Below are positions 23,019-36,338 of a DNA stretch of 64,000 bases, piece by piece. Below the pieces are notes generated by a model. That model had not been told where the DNA came from, did not search any database, and was given only the letters and a program-made list of their open reading frames with translations. Positions within the stretch are counted from its first letter, which is position 1, and the number at the start of each line of letters is the position of its first letter. Where the stretch lies: contig CM034128.1 of the NCBI GenBank assembly GCA_019914995.1, forward strand, positions 11,427,501-11,491,500, read 5' to 3'. The position numbers and the translations under genes are program-made. The DNA is from Acanthochlamys bracteata. Lineage: Eukaryota > Streptophyta > Magnoliopsida > Pandanales > Velloziaceae.

Positions 23019-23687
23019 CTTCCACAAGGTTGATACCAATGGTGACTGATTGGATTGCTACCACGAGTCCACCATATCTTCATGAAGAGGAAACTCTTCG
23101 ATTGAAAGGGAACGAGATCAATGTATGCCGATTGATTTCAATTTTCTTCCTGGAGACAACTCTTTCATCGAAGGATTGATTCTTCGAGATTCAACGAATC
23201 ACAACAAGTCGAGATCAGAGACTAGGAAAACACCATTTTCGCAAATTGAGTTCAAACGAGAACGGGATTTTGGCGTTGAAGGGGTTCAAAGAAATGCCGC
23301 GCTCGGTAAGAGCGCGAGCGAGCGAGAAGACGGAGGGAGAGAGGTAAGCGGAAAAGCATCAAACTGGGGCCTACGAAGGTCTTAATCTTCCAATAATTAA
23401 TAAATTATTTATTACTTTATCCATATTTAAATCAATTAATTTATCCAAGACGGCACACCACACGCTAAAATTATTAGAAAACAATAGCAAGCCTGAAGCC
23501 TGCAAGTGTTTGAGGCCTATTAAAGCCCAGGTCTGTTTGTGAAGAACACATTATAAAGGGTATTACAGTAATTTATCACTTGCCTAGAATTAGAACGAAA
23601 CAGTAAAAACATTACTGCAGACGTTGTTGTTCCTCGGAGCAGGAGCAACAGCAGCAGCCGCCGGAGAACTTCAACTACTCATCAGCA
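23019..23687. promoter_or_regulatory. Divergent promoter between the TBC gene and the RPL14 locus
   Basis: Two transcription units point away from each other. On the RPL14 side are a site II element in reverse (AGCCCA, 23524-23529) and a TATA-like TTATAAAG at 23551-23558. About 130 bases on lies the ATG of the L14 remnant, after a GCAGCAGCC-rich leader. On the TBC side the leader lies around 23019-23350. Ribosomal protein genes commonly use site II elements, so this promoter looks original to RPL14. Confidence 0.5.
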
Positions 23688-24846
<1,159 letters not shown>

Positions 24847-25511
24847 GTTCGTGAGACTTTTTTGAAGATTTCTAGGAGTCTGTAGTTGACAAATTCTTCA
24901 ACTGCGCAGTTTTAGTGCAATCATTCTGTAAGAACAAGGAATTTCATTCTGTTATGAGAAACATTTGTTCAGTTCTTGTACTTCCGACTTTGTATGATTT
25001 TCTATTCTAAAGATTGGCAATAAATATTAGTATATTCTCAGCTTAGAGCTGAATTTCATCACTGCGCTTATAAGAAAATAGTGTTGAATATGGAGGTTTT
25101 CTTCAAAAATGTTGGTTATGCAATGTTTTGGTCTCTCTCCACAGATCAGTCTGTTTGCTGTGATGAACCAATTCAAACTCTCCTAGAAACTAAAGTTCAG
25201 CAATAATATCGCATCTTGCAAAAGAAAGCAGTTGCTGATAACAGAACTAATTTCTTTCATGTACTATGAAACCAGTTTATAGCTGAAACTATCTGTCTAG
25301 ATCTTTTGAGAACCCAAAATTTCAATTATGTGAAAAAAATCATGGGAGTTCTTTCTTATTGTAACATTCCAATGTCAAAAATATGCTCCCATACGGTAAT
25401 ACACGGAACAATAAAATAATATAACTGCAGATATGAACAGGGGCTACAAGGTATGTCATCCCTTGAGCTAATTAGCTTCCACTACATTTGATGTTGAAGC
25501 AACCAGGAATT
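24847..25511. other. Convergent 3' flanks of the RPL14 remnant and DPH6
   Basis: No gene supported. The left part resembles an RPL14 3' UTR (T-rich, ending near 25030). The right part is probably the DPH6 3' UTR. Confidence 0.5.
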
Positions 25512-28500
25512 TCAGGCTGTTATTGCAAAAATCTCACAAGTAACCAGATCATCCATCATTGCAGATCTAGCAGAGCCTAAAACTGGAATCAGGTTAAAAA
25601 TCTGTTTGTTTCGTTTGCCGATACGCTTGCTACTCTCTGTAAATTCTTCAAAGGCCGTGGAGAATGAGAGTGATAGATCTGCAGCTGAGTAAACTCCCGT
25701 GTTGAAGTAGATCCTTAGGCTCTGTACAAAGAAGAAAAGCATAGAATTTAAAGGTATGTACGAGTGGCTGTGTAAAACAATCCTCTATGTACTGTAGTAT
25801 GTAATATCATATCCAATAGGCTAGCACTCTCACTGCAAGGAAATCATAAATGAAGACTTATAACAATGTTCAGAAAAACTTACCACCAAGTCTTGCCAGG
25901 AGAAACCATTATCTATGAGGATCTTATCAAGGAGATAAATACAGAACCGCGCAACTAAATTCATCTTTGCTACAGAGCTATTACATTGAGTGTTCACAGA
26001 TTTTTGATCCTGGAGAGAACAGATTTTATCTGCCAAGTCTCTTGTTATTGAAACCAAGGCTACACAAATCTTTCCACCAATGATTCTTTTCTCGTAGCAG
26101 GAATCATGCCAATCTGAGTACTCAAAGCCCCAATAGGTCAACACATTGTTGCGAGCTGATTCCGTTGAAATGCTATGAACATTCTCCCCCGCATTCTCAG
26201 GAACATGAAGAACGGGTTTAACTTCTACTGATGCCCTGCATAAATCACTTGTTTTAATCCATAATACTGCTAGCATGCAGAAATTGTTAAACCACATCTG
26301 CTAGCATGCAGAAAACATACCCTTTTGGCAGATTTGATGCAAGTACATACAAGAAAATGGGATTAAAGTTTCTGGAAGGACCACCATTCTCCAACTGAAA
26401 GGCCTTTTCTTCCAGAAGCGTTCTTAACTTCTGTTCAAGCTCAATCCTCTCGTAAAGTGTGAGAGAAATAGAACAATATAAGCAAAAAAGAACTGCAGAG
26501 GAAGTAATAGAGCTACTGAAGCTGTTGGCAACTGCTTCACAATTTTCAAGTGACTGTTCCAATTCAGCAGTAGAACCTCCAGGAACAAGCGTCATTGTAG
26601 GAGGATCCAGACCCAACTGGCCTGCCATATAAAGAATTTCTCCATGCAAAGTTGCCTATTGCAAAATTTAAAATAAGAACAAATTATTATAACTATCCAT
26701 CACAGGACTCTACCTGCCTCATGCTGACTAGAGTTTCCAATCCATAGAGTAATCGACAAGTATTAGCATGAATCTTGATTGACATTTTAGCGACACTGTA
26801 AAGTAATAAACAGCACACATGTAAGTTTTTGAAGTCTATTATAGTTTTTAGAATCACTAACTAACGTCTGCACAGACAATAGCAGATTTGTTTAAAACTG
26901 TAGCTAATGCAAACATAATTTCTGCACAGAGTAATCCAAGGCACATCAATAACTTAGTTGCTTAATTTGCACTGGTCGCTACAATTAAGTCCCTTTAAAT
27001 ATATTTGGAACCAAGCAATTGTTGTTACTAATGCTGAGAATACCATTTCAATAACTACAACAAAGCTGCTCTAGACACAATATACCCATTACATACCTGA
27101 CTGTATGGCCCAATGCAACTTGGTGCCCAACAAGAAATGCTTTGTACATGCAGAACTCTCTTTGTCTTTTTACTTGACACCAATACCTCAACATATGCAT
27201 TACCAAGCCCAGCTTGGGCCAAAGGCACTTCAATTGTACTTCGTGAAGGAACACCAGAAGGGCATTTGTTTTCTGTGATAAAGCTCACATATATATCATT
27301 GGCTAGGGCAAAATCTTTCATACTGGAGATGTAGAGGTGGACATACAGAACATTTTCCCAGTCAAAACTATCATCCATGAGTTGCACTTCAACAGTGATC
27401 AGAAGTGAAAATAGATCTTCTTTCAAGCCTGCTGATACATTGTCCAAAGTTAAAAATGGATACTAATATTTTCCTTCTAACGTGTACCTTCCAATAAAAT
27501 CATAATACCATTTGAATGTAGTGTAAACTGTACCTCCAGAAGATGAATCCTGCATCCAACAACCAATGGTAAACATTCCACTTTTCGTTCTAGAGATGGA
27601 CAAGCTTGCCATTTTATCCGTGTTGTAAGGACACTTTCTACTAATGTAAGGGCAATTTTCTTGTGATTTTCCATCAATTTCCATAACATAGCCCATGCAC
27701 TCTGAGTTTGCATAATTATTGGCATCAGTTTTGAATGATGAGGCCACCCCCTTTTGCTCCAGATGAAATGCCATAGGATGAAGGATGCCAACTGCCGCGA
27801 TGGAATCTGGTGAGTGCAGCACCACTTCAAACTTGTCAAGAACGATTCGAGCATTCTGGATAAATCAAGATATAAATAAATGACTGAATTAAAAGTAGTA
27901 GATGTCTGTATTCACAAAAGAAAAACGTTATACTGATAAATAAACCGGTGCTAGTTTTCCTTTATCAGAATTTTGTTAACATGCAATGATCTTAAAGCAT
28001 GGCCTATATATCACTCAAGTTCTAGTGGAGTTCGATGAAACCATGCCATCCAACTCTTTCTTGCGTCCAGAGAAAGAACTCTTCAGGTAGACCTCCTTTT
28101 ATATAATCTTTGAAGATTTAGTTGACTTCTTAATGGTGAAGCCACTAGACAAGAATCATAAGTTAAACCAGGCATGCCAAAATAATCTCCATGTGAAAGT
28201 GAGATAGGAACATCTAAATAAAATCACTGCAAAATTCCAGAGAAGAGAGAGGAAGGAGGAAAAATGCTTACTGTAAACAAGGGACAGTCAAGTGTCAAGG
28301 TTTCATATTCCCCACCTTCCCCACAGACATTTATACCATAGCGCCTGCTCGAAAAGAATAAACAAAAATAAAGAATGCAATCTATGTGTATAGGAAAAGT
28401 CAGAACTCTATGAGTACTGAAGAAAATAGCCATGGAAGCAACATTAGAACACTATGAACACTGAAATCTTCCACAAAAGTAGCGGCCACCTTGGAAGTTA

Positions 28501-30234
28501 AACTGACGAAATATGTTCGAAAATTAACTTTGAAACCTTAATTTGAAGATTAACAAAATGGAGAACGCTTATGCTAATACAATGAAACATACTCTTTCAT
28601 TTGAAGCAGTTGAGGATACATAAACGAAAGCTCTTTCCCCAAGTGTTTAGCAGGAACCAACCCGATCGCTGCTACCTGCAAAAGTAGTCAAAAGTTATAC
28701 AAATAAGATATATTACAGGATGCATTTTCATTGTGACAATAAGTCTGAAAATCAAACACTCCACGAATTAAATTAGACCACTAACACAAGAGCATTTATG
28801 AAAGTAATCATACCTTGATAAGGATTGCAACAATGCCCTTTTTTATCTGACAACAGTCAAGAATGAAGCAAATTCAACACCCAAGGATTGTAAATCCATG
28901 CAAATAATATTATATTAGGATGTATCTATAACAGTTATCTATATAGTTACCATTTCTTGTAGAAGGAGAGTTTGATCTTGTTTCCACAAATAGGCGAGAG
29001 AAACAAGGCCTAACCTCGAACACACACTCTCTACCCGTATCCTTTGGTAGTCAGATGCAATTGCACCAGATGACACGGCTGTGACAGATGGAATTTGTTG
29101 TTTAATTTCATTTAGCAAAATGAATAAATCTTCAACTTCGTCACCATCAGTGACCTTGTAACTAAGTTCTTGATGTCTGAATGTACAACAGCCATTCCAA
29201 AAAAAAAAAAAAAAAATTACTTATTTGAAACAAGAGCAAAACAAACAGGAATTAGAAGCAAGACAATCATGAATTCCGAGAGACTTTTCATTTCAAGTGT
29301 ATTATATGTATTTTGTTCAGCCAACCTTTCTTAATGGATTTGTATATTTATGCACAAGAAATTATATTTGTTATTTAGAATCAAGCAGAAAGTGTAGTAG
29401 TGTATACCTACTACATACCTAAACCCAGAACCATGCAATGTGACATGACAAGTCATGCAATTGTACTACAAATACACAGTTTTTGCTGAAAGTTTAGTAT
29501 CAGAACTTGCCTTGTGCTTCCTTGTATCCTTCTCCTGAACAGTGGCAAGCCCATACATTTTGCGTAGCTGGTCACAATCTGGTGTCCCACCTAACAAGCA
29601 ATAGAAAAGCCATTCATAAAGACATGCAAAACCTTATATATCAGCTTTAGTTAATTAATAAGAGAAGCTACCACGGGACACTCGCATGCTCAATGTCCAC
29701 CATAGTACCAATTAATGTGAATTATTCACAAACTGTTCATTCAGTACTCAATCAATCTACACTACAACAGTACTACAAGGTTCCGGTATTCAAGCCGATT
29801 GCTCAAATCATGCTGAACATCTGATAAATCAGCCATTGGTTTGAAATGTATCATTTATGAGCTTTAATATATAGTTGCTAAACTGAGACATTTATTAGAT
29901 TTTTATAAGTAGTCAATCAATGAAGTTTATCACGACAAACTTCCAAATTAAATTTACCGAAAACAGAAATGTAACTACTCACGGTCTGGTACATGTAGCT
30001 GTCCAATTCATCGACGGCATCATCGGAAGGTAACAGATTCGCCAAGGCCACGATCTGCACCACCACGCAATTAATCAATAACTCCTGCAATCGAATCGAG
30101 TGACCGAATATTGAATTGAAGAAATTTAATCGAATGAATTAAACAAAGAAAGGAACCTGGTGTCCGTAATCGATGCAGCGCATCATAGCGTAGCAGCTAT
30201 CTTTGCCGCCGCTCACCAACGCCACCACTTTCAT
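25512..30234 (-). CDS. DPH6: Diphthine-ammonia ligase with C-terminal Rid-like domains
   Basis: Twelve exons give 731 residues: 30157-30234, 29983-30054, 29511-29590, 28951-29176, 28814-28846, 28593-28675, 28272-28344, 27534-27855, 27097-27428, 26321-26655, 25884-26235, 25512-25721. The N-terminal adenine-nucleotide alpha-hydrolase (PP-loop ATPase) domain has the ATP loop SGGKDS at residues 8-13 and the CGEGGEYET motif at about 198-206. It catalyses the last step of diphthamide synthesis on translation elongation factor 2. From about residue 310 the protein continues into two YjgF/Rid-like segments (for example CIGPYSQATLHGEILYMAGQ, about 435-455), as in yeast Dph6 and plant homologues; human DPH6 lacks them. 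Intron 3 begins with GC (CACAAG|GCAAGT), the classic GC-AG form. The protein acts in the cytosol. Its start lies 560 bp from that of SUCLG2 in divergent orientation. Confidence 0.92.
26267..26314. repeat. Short 17-bp direct repeat in DPH6 intron 10
   Basis: CTGCTAGCATGCAGAAA occurs at 26267-26283 and again at 26298-26314, a 31-base period, within the intron 26236-26320. It looks like a small local duplication. Confidence 0.8.
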
Positions 30235-30793
30235 CTTCACTTCTCCTCTCTTCTCTTCTCGTCTCGTCTCTTTCTCTTGATCAAAATCAGCTCTGCTTCA
30301 CTGAAACCGTGCGCTGCGTGCGTGTTTATAATTTTCATTTATATCGCCCGGGTGTGAATTAAATGGATCGTATATGGGCCTCCACTTTGGCCCACTTACT
30401 TTCACGCTTTTCATAAGGCCCTTAAAGTCAGAAATTAAAAGACTTATAGTGCAAATAAACATTTAAATGGTCCTTTCTTGCACGCATTTATTATTATTAT
30501 TATTAGTTTTTATTATTAAGAAGTGTTTTTTTTAATTTACAAGGAAGTGTGTCATCGCTAACGAATCATTTGGTTTGGCTAATCAGATCGGTAGAGCAGC
30601 AGAAGAAGAAGGTATCAATCAATCATTCAATTTCTTCCATGTAGGTTTATTGTTGGTATTTTTTTTTATTTCGATTGATCTAGGGTTTCGATGATCTAGG
30701 TTTCTGATTTTGATCGTGTTGATTGTTTTTTAAAAGATTAAGAGAAAAAGCAGCAGAAGATTGATAGATTGTTGTTAGAAGAAAAGAAAAGAA
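30235..30793. promoter_or_regulatory. Bidirectional promoter region of DPH6 and SUCLG2
   Basis: The two start codons are 560 bases apart and face outward. TGGGCC lies at 30375-30380 and its reverse, GGCCCA, at 30389-30394. An AAGGCCCTT follows at about 30416-30424. The middle (30470-30540) is A+T-rich with ATT repeats. Site II elements fit with housekeeping and mitochondrial genes. Shared control is inferred. Confidence 0.55.
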
Positions 30794-33700
30794 ATGGTGA
30801 GGAGAACGGTTGGTAGATTTGCTTCTCGCGCGCTCTCGATTGCCGGAAAATGGCAGCAGCAACAACTTCGCCGCCTCAACATTCACGAGTACCAGGTTAC
30901 GGACCTGATCCTCCCCATTCGACTGTCTGTGTTTCGGTTTTGATTGTTGTTTTTAAAAATTTTTTGTGAGTGATGATATTTTTTGTGGCAGGGTGCTGAG
31001 TTGATGGGCAAGTATGGGATCAATGTCCCTAAGGGCACAGCTGTTTCTTCCATCGAGGAGGTGAAGAAGATCATCAACGATGTGTTCCCTAACGATAAGG
31101 AAGTATGTGCGTTTGTTTTGGGACTTTTTCTGCAGTGATGGTTTGTTTGGTTAATAATCGTTGAAATAGCATGCAGTATGCTAGTTGCATTTCATTGACT
31201 GAGAGCTTTCAAATTATCATGTATTAGCGACAATGGGTAATGCGGTTAGTTAAGGTTTTTTCCAACTTGGCATTGATTTATTTCACATATTTTCATTGCG
31301 CTGCTGCAGTTGGTAGTTAAAAGTCAGATTCTTGCTGGTGGAAGAGGGTTGGGAACGTTTAAAAATGGCTTCCAAGGTGGAGTCCATATTGTCAAAGTTG
31401 ATGATGTGGAAAATATAGCTGGTAAGGCTATAGTTCCAGGTTCTTATTCTCTCTTTTGAGCTGCCGTGATGGATCGACTACTTTTATGTGTTTCTCGCTG
31501 TATGTTGTTTCAAATGCATATTGCTTTTAAAAATCCTGTTTATGATGGATCCACTCCTATGTGTCTTTTCACTGCATGTTGTTTCAAATACACGTTGGTT
31601 TTAAATAGCCTTTTAGGTTTTATTGTTCCACTCTTATGGATGACACCTAAGGGTGGAGGATTTGAAAATTATACTTGCTGCAATTCCATGATTAAGTTGA
31701 GATTGAATTCTTCTTGCAGCTTGTGAATGCATACCAATAGGATTTGCTATAATAATGTCTAGGGAAGAATTCTGGAGGCTTTGATTTGAATTGATTCATT
31801 GGTCCTCATGCTGCATAAATTTTCTTATTCAATCATGTGAACCCCTTGTTGATGAGTGAAGGAAGTGCATGCTACCTAATTTGCCATCCTGGCATTAATT
31901 CCTCCAATTTACACTAGTTTACTTTGTCAACTTGATTTCTAATTTAATTCTTTCCTAAGAGTCCTTTTACCTTAAACTAGGCAACTAAATGTTTGTTATG
32001 AGACCTACCTTTCCTGAGTTTTTGAATAAACCCTACGGTTTCATTGAAACCTGATATAATAATTTTGTTATATGAAATGATTTTTTATTGCTTGCAGGAA
32101 AAATGCTTGGCCAGGTACTTGTCACCAAGCAAACTGGACCACAAGGAAAAATTGTGAGCAAGGTAGGAGATTTTTCTTCGTCTTTACAGGATGTTTATGG
32201 ATTCTTGCAATGCACTTTTTACAGCCTATAAATTTGTTAGTTTTCTTTTCCTTGGTAAGCTCTCTGAATTTGTGAGAGACTGATGTTTTTCTTATATGTA
32301 GTGCTATCTTCACCACTCTCATGAGTGCTTGAAATTTCTTTTAAGTGTCCCGTTTGTTTATGCTCAACGGTTTTAATTATCATGAACCTTTCCTTTGTGC
32401 AGGTTTACATATGTGAAAAATTCTCACTTGTCAATGAGATGTATTTTTCCATCATTCTTGACCGTACAACTGCTGGTCCGGTGAGCACATATGTTTATTG
32501 TTGACCTTTGGTCTAGTGGTAGTGATGTTTGTCTAACTTTTCCCCTATTTATGAAGACATGATATCTTACTTTTACCTTGTGTTTCATTTGTATATTGCA
32601 ATAGCAGCTTAATTACCTTTGGCCATAATAATGTGAAAAGAGTCTTGATGTCACAAACCTATTCATACTTGTAGTTTTATCATGTGGTCCAACTTATCCT
32701 ACCGTTTTCTCTTTTTCTTTTTGTTGAACAATTTGGATTCTGCTGTTGTTTTCTTCTATGTTTTGTTAAACAATGTGGAGAAAGTTGGAAAAATGGTCCC
32801 TGACCGGTGAGATTTGTATCTTCATTTTTTATGTGTATGCAATATCGTTTTCAAAATCATCCTAGACTGATCATTTCCATTGAAGACACTTCTGAAAGCG
32901 TATGCTGCTTCTTTGCTGAATATTGGATGTATGTATTCAGCTTATCATAGCTTGTAAGAAGGGAGGGACTAGCATTGAGGACCTTGCTGAAAAGTTCCCT
33001 GACATGATAATCAAGGTAATCTTATTTATATCTTGGCTTGTCCTAGAACTTGTCTCATATCCAAATGTCTTTTACAATCCTTTTTATTTATTGAAGTGTG
33101 TTTAGTTAATTGACTTTGTTTTCTTTCAAAAAGGTTCCCATTGATGTTTTCAAAGGAATCACTGATGAAGATGCAGCTAAAGTTGTTGATGGCTTGTCCC
33201 CTAAGGCTGCAGATAGGGAAGATTGTATTGAGCAAGTGAAGAAACTCTACAAACTTTTCTGTGAATGTGATTGCACTCTTCTAGAGGTAAAATTGATTGG
33301 TGTGGTAAATTCATTCAATAGCTTACTTTAAGCATTCAATAACATTTCTCTGAGGAAATCTGAATTTTATTAACAGATAAATCCTCTTGCTGAAACATCC
33401 GACAACCAGCTTGTAGCAGCTGATGCTAAGCTGAACTTTGATGATAATGCAGCCTTTCGACAGAAAGAGATCTTTACTCTTCGTGATACATCACAAGAAG
33501 ACCCCAGAGAGGCACATTATTTGGACCTTTTGATTGACATCTTCTTCATTGAATAAAATTTGTGTGGATTTTGGAGTTCTCACTTTTTTGAATATAATTC
33601 TAGAGTCATTTAAAGTGCTTTTTGTTCCTATGCTATAACATCACAAGATACACATTTTTATTGAAGCTGATGCAAAGTAAGTCTGGAGCCTTTACAGATT

Positions 33701-34752
33701 GTTATAATAGAATTATTGTTTGGAATACAAGTCCAATCCTTCGAGTCATAAAAGTTGATTAATGATTTTTACAACCAATCTTTCTGACATGCAAATTTGA
33801 TAATTTTTAACTTGCCTGAGGCATAGTATAGTGTCAACCGTTACTGCTTTTTCCTTGAAGTTGTGTTTATTAATTTTGTCGATGCCTTTACTTTTTAGGT
33901 TGCTGCAGCAAAAGCTGATTTGAACTATATTGGATTGGACGGTGAAATTGGATGCATGGTGAATGGTGCTGGGTTGGCAATGGCTACAATGGATATCATA
34001 AAATTGCATGGCGGCACCCCTGCTAATTTTCTTGATGTGGGCGGGAATGCATCAGAGAGCCAGGTAGATGCGCTGTACTTAAGTTTAGCCTAGTCATTAA
34101 GCACAATTCCTCAATAGCAATGCTTGTTTTGTCACTATTTTCAATAACCCTGAACTATCTTTCTTGTAAATGCAATTTTACTAGGTTGTCGAAGCATTTA
34201 AGATTCTGACTGCTGATGAAAGAGTGAAAGCTATATTGGTCAACATATTTGGAGGTATCATGAAGTGTGACGTTATAGCAAGCGGAATCGTCAATGCTGC
34301 CAAACAGGTTTGGCTTTTGTCATTGCAGTTTACACATACTCCACTATTGCTGAAAGATTATTGTTTACATAAATCTCAATGACGCCCCAACTTGAGTACC
34401 GTCTCAAAACTGCTCTCTCAATGCAAGGCTAGAAAAAGATATTGAAGCGAGCTTTATGATAGCTATTACTGAAAATTGTATTAAACTACTGCTGAGGTAA
34501 TTTGTTATGTTTTTGCCAGGTTTCACTGAAAGTGCCTGTTGTTGTTCGCTTAGAAGGCACCAATGTTGACCAGGGAAAGAGAATACTCAAGGTAGTCTAA
34601 GTGTAAATTAATTCATCATTTGAGTTTGAAAAGATATATCACCTTCTCCTGATATGTGCGTATGGGGTTTGTAGGAGAGTGGTATGGCATTGATCACCGC
34701 TGAAGATTTGGATGATGCAGCAGCCAAAGCTGTGAAGGCTTCCACAAAGTAG
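30794..34752 (+). CDS. Succinate-CoA ligase (ADP-forming) subunit beta, mitochondrial
   Basis: Twelve exons give 422 residues: 30794-30895, 30992-31102, 31310-31421, 32098-32162, 32403-32480, 32941-33015, 33134-33286, 33377-33511, 33899-34063, 34185-34307, 34520-34591, 34675-34752. With the alpha subunit it forms the TCA-cycle enzyme that turns succinyl-CoA into succinate and ATP. Residues 1-28 are basic and Ser/Arg-rich ([19 protein letters not shown]), a mitochondrial presequence. The mature part starts at LNIHEYQGAELM. The ATP-grasp fold shows [22 protein letters not shown] and the family signature [10 protein letters not shown] near the end. Length equals the plant norm. Intron 8 starts with GC at 33512-33513 (GAG|GCACAT). 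Only this junction gives the family sequence [17 protein letters not shown]; reading on hits a stop after about 14 codons. Confidence 0.96.
31468..31615. repeat. Diverged tandem repeat in SUCLG2 intron 3
   Basis: Two copies of a roughly 75-base unit (about 31468-31544 and 31545-31615). They share ATGGATC.ACT, the CTG.ATGTTGTTTCAAAT core and a TTTTAAA tail. They differ at many positions, so the duplication is old. The unit is intronic. Confidence 0.7.
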
Positions 34753-36338
34753 TTACAGCCCCAGAAGCTTTTCATTTTCAATTTTGCTTTCCTGATTTAG
34801 AAGATGATTATTTTCATTTTCAACAACTAGCTATTTGTTGGTGAAATTATATACATGGAAAATTTTGCATAATATCAAGCTTGTGGCTTGCAACTCTGCT
34901 GAGACAAACGTTTTACCTACGGGGATTTTCTAAAGATGTTTTCGCTACTATTTGCACATATTACGTGCAGTTGCGTTTTTATTTCTTTTATTTGCATTTT
35001 AGTGCTTAAACTCAAATATTTTTTAACTTGCAGTGTTACTAACGTAGTTTTTGTTTACTTTATTATCGCGAGCTTTAGGACTGGACCGACTGGTATAAGT
35101 AGAGCATCTAATTAATCTTTTTGTAAATTTAAAATTTTATAAATGTTTTGTTTTAATTTCTTTTTTGAATGCAACATAAAAATAGAGATGGTAATATATA
35201 ATCCGATTCGAAAATTTAATTCAAAATCGATCTATTTAATACAAAATAGTGATAAAAATTTTGATCCGTATAAATATACAAATTGAATTATGATTGAACA
35301 AATTTAATTTAATTATCAAATAGATTGATTTGATTAACTAGAAATTAATTTATTAATTCCAATTCTCACATTTTGATAGAAACTCTTGATTTTGCCTTAC
35401 GATATAATAAAATTTTACCAATAAAAATCGATAATATTAATTTATAATTTATTAAATTATATAGTATTTATAATTAGTTATTTAGTTTTATGATTTGTAA
35501 AAATAGTACAAAATAAAAATTATAATAGTATCAAAACTATTACTATATAAGTATTATTTAATAACTTAATTAGATTTTTTAGAAAATTTTTTATTAAAAT
35601 TTTGTCAGCTAATTATATTTATTGAAATATTACTATATATTTATAATCATAAATTTTAACTATCCAACATATTTTAAAAAAATAAAAATAATTTTTTAAA
35701 AATATTTTTAAAACTAATAAAGATATTAAAAAATACATATTTTATCGAACACTCATCGTATCTTTTCACCAACTTGAATGTGCACATTCATTCCAACTAT
35801 TTTTATAATTCAATTAAATTTAAAATATAAAATTAAAAATTAAAAATTTTAATTATTAAATAAGTCAATCTAAATCTAATTCAATTATTAATAAATTAAA
35901 TTATAATTAAAAATTTAATTCATATAAATTTATAGATTAAATTAAAATTAAAATAATTTTAATTAATTATTAAATTAATCGATTCAAAATCGACTCATTA
36001 AGATAGAAGGAAAGTTACGTAAGCTCCATGTCGAAGCGTAGTCTCTGCATTCCGTTTAAAAGAAGAGCATATAAATAGTATAAAGCTCTCTATGAGCACA
36101 AGCAAAGGCACGAGCTCCAAAAGTATACAGGGTAAACCGTGCCTTATATTTAATGACTAAGAAATTTAAATATTCGTTTACTTTTTTTTATATGTAACGA
36201 CAGATTACATGGAAAATACCTACATAATATTCTTCAAGATACTTTATCGTCAAGGACAAATTACCTTCTTTCATTGTTGCCGCTGACAGCAACGATAAAA
36301 ATGTAAATAATAACAAGCATACTGACGTACGCTTACTC
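34753..36338. other. A+T-rich spacer between convergent SUCLG2 and FAO genes
   Basis: The first 200 bases are probably SUCLG2 3' UTR. From about 35170 to 36000 the sequence is extremely A+T-rich with many TTAATT and AAATT words. The phrase ATTCAAAATCGA occurs both near 35219 and near 35978 in the same orientation, so it may bound an old non-coding insertion. No ORF of note. Confidence 0.45.

Noticed and set aside
35170-36010. Transposable element with terminal repeats
   Set aside because: Only a short phrase recurs at both ends in direct orientation amid extreme A+T bias. No coding domain or target duplication could be seen.
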